Assembly: GCA_047967505.1 (NCBI GenBank)
Contig: CM106540.1
Length of the DNA: 64,000 bases
Source of the DNA: Dipteris shenzhenensis
Taxonomy: Eukaryota > Polypodiophyta > Polypodiopsida > Gleicheniales
Reading direction: 5' to 3' (one strand)
Shown piece by piece: positions 58,786 to 64,000 of the stretch. Numbering within the stretch: position 1 is the stretch's first letter; the number at the start of each line of letters is the position of its first letter. The position numbers were made by a program, and so were the translations under genes. A model generated the notes under the pieces. The model saw nothing but the letters and a program-made list of their open reading frames with translations, did no database searches and was not told the DNA's origin.

Positions 58786-59458
58786 ATGGTGCAGTGCTTT
58801 AGGGGGGGTAATGGTGGGGGTAGGGAGGATTCAGATGATGCAGATGTGCCAGAGGGTAATGGTATGATCTTCTATGACATCGCTCAGAGAGGATGCATCC
58901 TGATGGATGCACAGGGGAAGGACATCATGGCCTTCATGCACTTTGTAGTTGCTAACAACTACAAAAATTACTTTATTCCATACAAAGAGCATCCAAATAG
59001 GGTTGGTTATTGAGACCATCAATGTTGTATGCTCTAGGTATCCCAATTTCCCCCATGTTGAGTTCATAGAGAAATGGGCAAAGTCAAAGATTGTTGTTAT
59101 ACTTGCCAATAAAAGATCTTTACTTAAGAGACAAGCACTAGCCGAGATTGCCATGAGAGAGGGAGGTCAACCACCAAGGGGCCAACCCCACACTGCTCAT
59201 AAGCGCGAGTGGAAGAAAGCAATGAAGGCAATGAAGGTGGACCCCAGTATCCAACACATGGAGGCACGACAGATCCAAATGGAGCAATATGGAATCGTGC
59301 ATTTTGGAGCAAGGGGTATTGACTTATGGGAGGCCCAATTTGTAAGTATCAATCTCAAATTACATTGTGTTTATGTGGTTTAACCCTCTGCAAATTGTGT
59401 CATCTTGCAGCTTGATATCGTGGGCAGGTATCCTTGGAATTGTAATCGTTGGCTATAG
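58786..59458 (+). pseudogene. Two-exon coding remnant beside a CACTA-type end
   Basis: The first part reads GMIFYDIAQRGCILMDAQGK and AFMHFVVANNYKNYFIPYKE, then a stop at 59011-59013. The frame continues one step over with VVCSRYPNFPHVEFIEKWAK, SLLKRQALAEIAMREGG and MEARQIQMEQYGIVHFGARG. It ends at a clear donor (caattt|gtaagt, 59342), and a cttgcag acceptor ends at 59410. Joining gives WEAQF-LDIVGRYPWNCNRWL and a TAG at 59456-59458. The 69-bp GT-AG intron is good evidence of former expression. It lies about 380 bp from a terminus of the CACTA family and may be its second protein. No domain recognised. Confidence 0.55.
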
Positions 59459-59619
59459 ACATGCATGGAATCGTGTTAATTGAAATGCCAACCATGCTAA
59501 TTAAAATGTGGTTGGTTGTAAGAATTGAATTTGCACACTTTGAAAATGGGATTCTTGCAACCACACAGCATTCACAACATTCTGTTCAACCACATAAAAT
59601 TCTGCTTTTTTTAAAAAAA

Positions 59620-59861
59620 AAATGTAGAGCGTCTATAAGTGCGTTTATGAGCACTCGTCTTTCTATTTTGTTTTTCTATAGAGCATCTAATAGTATGTCT
59701 ATAGGCACATCTATATGTGCATCTGTCTGTTATATAGATGTGCCTATAGATGTGGGTCTATAGATGCATTAATAGACACACAAATAGATGGGCCCATAAG
59801 TGTTTTTTTAGTTAAGGAAACGCATTTATGTGCACGTCTATGGATGCATTGTGTTGTTGTG
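59620..59861. mobile_element. CACTA-type right terminus, copy D
   Basis: Subterminal words gtctataagtgcg, catctaatagtatgtctata and tagatgtgcctatag lead to ctatggatgcattgtgttgt with tgtg ending at 59861. That is the reverse complement of the left terminus at 12910/42103/45292 with few changes. TTA follows at 59862-59864, matching the TTA that precedes the left ends, as expected for 3-bp CACTA target duplications. Confidence 0.75.
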
Positions 59862-59864
59862 TTA

Positions 59865-61342
59865 TAGCTATTTTACTATTCTCTTCATATTCCATGTAAT
59901 TAATCTTTATCAATATTATGTATATTATTTTTAAATCAATTTAGGAAAATATTATGAATATTCCAAGTCAATAAAATACTATGCACCAAGTTTGGTCATT
60001 TCAATGACCGTTTTTGGCAAATCTAGAAGGAATTTGACTACGGCGCAGAAGGCAAAGTTGATTGAGATGTCATAAGGTGTCCAAGAATGCCAAAACCTGC
60101 CATGGTGCAAATTTGGCCATTTTCCTACTTGCAAGTTATTTTGTATGGTTCAATATTTGTTTCCCTTATTTTTTACCATTAATTTCCAATCACGGGTGCA
60201 GATTACCCCCCATCATCTTCATCAGCTTCATCATCATTAATTTAATTGGTTTTAATAATAAAACTAAGAGACAATTCTCTTTTCCACAAGGGTGTGGACT
60301 ACCCCCCTTGGAATTTTTCACTCCTATACAGGTAGACCATCCCTTGGTATCTTGTTTAAAAATAAGAATCTAACAACTATATTCGTATGGGATCCCCCCT
60401 TGTTAATTTAAAATTTTTGATGCCCCATGTTTTTTATCCGTTTACTATCTTGATAGGTGTCATGCTTTGTGGTATAAGTGATAGTAAGCTAGGGTTTAAG
60501 CTAGGGTTTACAAGCATTACCTGTCTTCCCTCACAAAACTATGATGTTCTAACACATTGTTTTGTCTGGATGGTGGTAGGTAAGTGGACCCTGACCTTGG
60601 AGCCTAGACTACCTAATGGATTTGACAATTTTTTACTAATTCTTTGCTTAGATTTGCAAACTCAATATAAAGAAAAATTTTATTACCAATCCTATTGCTT
60701 AGGTCCAGAACAAAAAAATGTTTGGATTGTAATATTGGCAAAAGTTACGTCAATTTTGTTTTCGTAAAAAGTTTCAATCCATTTATCACATGCAACTTTT
60801 TATAATTATCCAAATCATTGAATTAATTGTATTGTTCATTTAGCGATGGGATTATTATATCTACATACACACACACATTTTTTACACACACATTCATGTA
60901 GTTATTGACATTTAGTTATTGACATTCCCCCCCCTCTTACCTCTCTTACACACACACACACACACACTTTAATTTTTGTCTTCATTAGTTAATTTTGATC
61001 CTTATTAGAATATTTTGTTATATTTATTAGCATAATTATTTCTTTTTTAAAATAAAAATCATTGTTGAGTTTAACCTTGTTATAAATTATGTCATTTATA
61101 GTAGTATTATTTCTTGTATTAACTTTGGTGTAATTTATTTTAAACGTCTGGATTTTTTTAAACTAATAAAGTTCTTTCTTAACCCAGTTTTGTAGATCTT
61201 ATGCATAGAGTTTGGTTTGAGAGGTGCACTTACTTTGATGATCATAGTTCCTAAAGCCTTGGTCAACTATAATGTAACTTCTTAGATGCAACTATTTTTT
61301 CTATTATTTGTATATGATTGGGTCACATACATACACACGCGT

Positions 61343-61375
<33 letters not shown>

Positions 61376-61845
61376 TCTTTCTTTCTTTACTCATTAGGAA
61401 AGAAAAGGGGTCTCAAAAGGGCCTCGTAAGGAATGGATTAGGAAATGATAAGGCCTAATGAAAGCCCTATTATGGGGTCCATGGGAGTCCTAACCCCCCC
61501 TGCCTACATGGGTTAAATCCCCCACCTCTTACACCTCTTACAACTAGGAGGGGGCTATCTCTTAGACATCTTATACCAAGGAGTGGGCCACTTTACCCAA
61601 AGCCAAAATGTCAAATTTTGAATTTAAATTCCCACTGTCTTTTGCTAACTAACACTATATTAGAGAATTCGGGAAGCTCCCAAGTCCCAATTTCAAATTA
61701 AGTGTTAAGATTAACACCTATTTCATTGATTTTGGACTTTTTGTGTTGTTTTTGGACGAAGCCCAAAAATCCTTCCCAAATGAAAACTTTACTTTATGAA
61801 AATATCCTTTCCAAATCAAAATTTTACTTTCTAAAAAGTTTCTTT
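59865..61845. other. AT-rich sequence with small CA microsatellites
   Basis: (CA) runs are at about 60864-60880, 60950-60967 and 61338-61373. gggtgcagattacccccc (60197) and gggtgtggactacccccc (60292) are paired hairpin-like words. No long coding frame or domain. Confidence 0.6.
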
Positions 61846-62205
61846 CCAAATCAAAAGTTCACTTTGTGGCACTGTCATATTCACATAAAAATATTGTTTT
61901 TTCAGTCTATACTTTTGCACCAACATGCAAGAATTTGAAATAATCCTATATTATAAATTCTAGCTATATCTAAGTTATTTGTTAATTTAATTATTTTTAA
62001 TATTTTTCCTTGACGTTTTTCCTTCCCAAATCAAAAGTTCACTTTGTGGCTCTATCATATTCACATACAAATATTGTTTTTTCAATCTATACTTTTGCAC
62101 CAACATGCAAGAATTTGAAATAATCCTATATTAGAAATTCTAGCTATATCTAAGTTATTTGTTAATTTAATTATTTTTAATATTTTTCCTTGATGTTTTT
62201 CGTTG
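61846..62205. repeat. Exact-length 180-bp tandem duplication
   Basis: ccaaatcaaaagttcacttt begins at 61846 and at 62026, with only a handful of differences across 180 bp. It is unrelated in sequence to the ~180-bp satellite. Confidence 0.9.
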
Positions 62206-62459
62206 ATGTGATAAATTTATAAATCCATGAAAGGAGACTTAAATATTTCATGAAAATAACATGGTCACTCGGCAATATGCACAAAATTTAACAAAACTTT
62301 TAATAAATAGAAAGAAGACATGATGCCATAAGACCAAAGAGGGATAATAGCAATTGTAGCTTTATGTATATGATTACATTGAGAGACGTTGCTCTTAGCT
62401 AGAGTCTTTATATCCAAAATGATATAGATTGAACATATGTTTACAATTTAAATTGTTGC

Positions 62460-62890
62460 TCTTAAAGAGCCTCAATTCGTCCATCTGCATAGTTTGACAC
62501 CCCATTGTCTTATTGCTCAATGTCATGACAGTCCCTTGCCAGTTGCCATCTGCATAATTTGACCTAGGCTTGTCTTGCCAAGCCTTGCCCCTTGGGTGCA
62601 TTGACTCCCTATTATCTTATTGCTCAATGCGATAGTCCCTTGCCAGGTGCCATCTGCATTAACTCCCTGTTGTCTTGCCAAGCCTTGACCCTTGGGTGAC
62701 ATCCAGTGCAAAATACAGGTGCCATCTGCATTAACTCCCACAAGTTATCTTGTCAAGCCTTGCCCCTTGGGTGCATTGACTCTCCATTGTCTTATTGCTC
62801 AATGTGATAGTCCCTTGCCAGGTGCCATCTGCATTAACTCCCTATTGTCTTGGCATCCAGTGCATATTTTGACTCTCATTTGACATACGA
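62460..62890. repeat. Compound minisatellite
   Basis: Repeated modules: ttgccaagccttgccccttg, ttgtcttattgctcaatg and gtcccttgccaggtgccatc, each three to five times in varying combinations. Minus-strand frames through it repeat the peptide VNADGTWQGT and are not called. It lies immediately 3' of the ORF at 62981-64000. Confidence 0.8.
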
Positions 62891-62980
62891 GGTGATGACT
62901 CTGATTATAATTGTCTTGGATTGGCTCCTTGCCTAGTACCCAAATAAAATCCTGCAATGGACTTCAATACAAAGCTTTAA

Positions 62981-64000
62981 TCATGGACATTCTTCATTTG
63001 CGCTGTCTCCTTCTACTTCCTCCATGGCGAGCATCCTTAAAAATTCGTGTATACGCAAAATAGTTTGCTGTGGTATTTTTATTTTTCCTTCTACCTCATA
63101 TCCCATGTGCTTCCTTGATTTCTTTGCCCTTGAATGCCAAGACACTATGATTGTCTCCGTCGAAACTTGAGAGACCGCTTCATCATTTGGGACCCACTCC
63201 TTCATTATACAATTAGTATATAATGTGTTGTTATCCATATTCTCCTTCCTGCCCTTTGGCTCATACCATACCGCTGTAAATGTTGTAGCTCTCCCTTGGT
63301 CATCTCTTTGCACATCAACTACTTTTGCAACCCAAAACTTCACATTCTCATATTCATCATCCGATGGCCGAACCACAACAAAACAATCGACCTCTATATC
63401 TACTTGTGGCATAAACTCTCTCTTCTTCGGTCCACAATATGGACGTGGGAGTAATGATACAAATTCATTTTCAAAGACTGGAGCTGGGCGCAAATCGTTA
63501 TGAACATTTGGCCAAAACATATTGCATTCTTCCTTGACATCCTTTGAGCCTCGCATTCTCTCAAGGTCCTTTATTAAATTTTGTGTCTTGTTAATTACAG
63601 TGGTAGTGTGTTCTCTCCAAGTAGGCTTCGAATTAGGATATCTCCGGAGCATTTCCTCTTTGTATGTAATAAATGCTTTTAATCCATCTATTTCACAATT
63701 AGACCTCTCATTAAATTCTTGTATAGGAGCCCATGTTGGATACCTTTCCTTGCTGGGAATTGAAGTTAAGAGACTGTAAGGTTCTTCAGGTTCCCATTTT
63801 GTATCATGAGAATACTGTTGCCATTGCATTACGGGTTTTTCATCTTTAAAAAAAAAACGAAAGTAGTGTGGATTGGTATGACCTGTTAATGCATCACCAC
63901 CCGTTTGTATGAAAGGTAGAATGAAGCTCTTCCAATCATACATTCTTTCGAGCCTCTCACATACTGTACTTTCCTTACGACCACCAACTTGACTGCTACA
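62981..64000 (-). CDS. Long intact ORF of unknown family (5' end beyond the window)
   Basis: The frame is open from the window edge (at least 339 codons) to a stop at 62981. The first Met inside is at 63943, but 19 open codons precede it, so the true start is probably outside. Visible features: MYDWKSFILPFIQTG at the first Met; a Trp/Pro-rich stretch (MQWQQYSHDTKWEPEEPYSL); a Lys/Arg-rich helix (about residues 100-135 from the Met); then a segment with VDCFVVVRPSDDEYENVKFW, VAKVVDVQRDDQG and TAVWYEPKGRK that looks like a small beta-barrel of the Tudor/BAH type. The C-terminus is basic then acidic. No catalytic motif is seen. In this setting a transposon-encoded protein is the likeliest origin, but a host chromatin-type protein is possible. 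It is the only long frame here free of stops without being low-complexity. Confidence 0.65.
   Translation of the reverse strand, partial: CSSQVGGRKESTVCERLERMYDWKSFILPFIQTGGDALTGHTNPHYFRFFFKDEKPVMQWQQYSHDTKWEPEEPYSLLTSIPSKERYPTWAPIQEFNERSNCEIDGLKAFITYKEEMLRRYPNSKPTWREHTTTVINKTQNLIKDLERMRGSKDVKEECNMFWPNVHNDLRPAPVFENEFVSLLPRPYCGPKKREFMPQVDIEVDCFVVVRPSDDEYENVKFWVAKVVDVQRDDQGRATTFTAVWYEPKGRKENMDNNTLYTNCIMKEWVPNDEAVSQVSTETIIVSWHSRAKKSRKHMGYEVEGKIKIPQQTILRIHEFLRMLAMEEVEGDSANEECP

Noticed and set aside
60487-60515. Telomere-like agctagggttt words
   Set aside because: Only two imperfect copies, so not an interstitial telomere tract.

Overview
The window looks like repeat-dense intergenic DNA from the nuclear genome of a land plant. 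The evidence is three DNA-transposon or retroelement classes typical of plants: Ty1/copia elements primed by initiator-Met tRNA (TGGTATCAGAGC-type primer sites), CACTA/En-Spm elements with TNP2, DUF4218 and DUF4216 modules, and a BED-finger/DUF659 hAT element. Satellites, microsatellites and minisatellites fill much of the rest. The species cannot be named from the sequence. I find no rRNA or tRNA gene, no CRISPR array and no intact host gene that I recognise. The only long uninterrupted reading frame that looks real is 62981-64000 (minus strand, runs off the window), and I cannot name it.

Layout. 1-3430: a diverged ~180-bp satellite holding pieces of two LTR elements on the minus strand. 3431-6303: a plus-strand copia element that has lost most of gag, protease and the core of reverse transcriptase. 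6304-9036: a 2.7-kb inverted repeat. 9663-10500: a CpG-rich, coding-like island. 11019-12909: a tandem duplication and a decayed coiled-coil coding sequence, split by a small MITE and then by CACTA copy A (12910-16723). 16724-21130: decayed minus-strand retroelement sequence. 21145-23100 and 30205-32440: CA-rich arrays studded with a 20-22-bp TCGA-containing palindrome. Between them lies a structurally complete copia element (23441-28971, 5-bp target duplication AAGCT).

35570-41045 is almost wholly simple or satellite sequence: an alternating CA/TG tract, a GGTACC minisatellite, a third array of the ~180-bp satellite, a second MITE copy and a 1.4-kb hexamer array. 42103-42834 has a CACTA-type terminus joined to a BED-finger-like ORF. 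45292-49930 is CACTA copy B. 50300-55412 is a hAT-like element with a transposase remnant in the middle and tandem hairpin arrays on both flanks. 55655-58489 is a young non-autonomous LTR element (LTRs differ at 3 sites by eye, target duplication AGCCG) carrying a GC-rich insert. 58786-59861 is the end of another CACTA-type element, and 59862-62960 is AT-rich DNA with small duplications.

The most unusual feature is how often short hairpins have been amplified in unrelated loci (1622-1702, 21-32 kb, 43.3 kb, 43.94 kb, 50.65-51.5 kb, 53.8-55.05 kb). In the 50.65-51.5 kb and 53.8-55.05 kb arrays the two arms change together between copies, so pairing is kept while sequence is not. All readings were made by eye, without alignment software or database searches.
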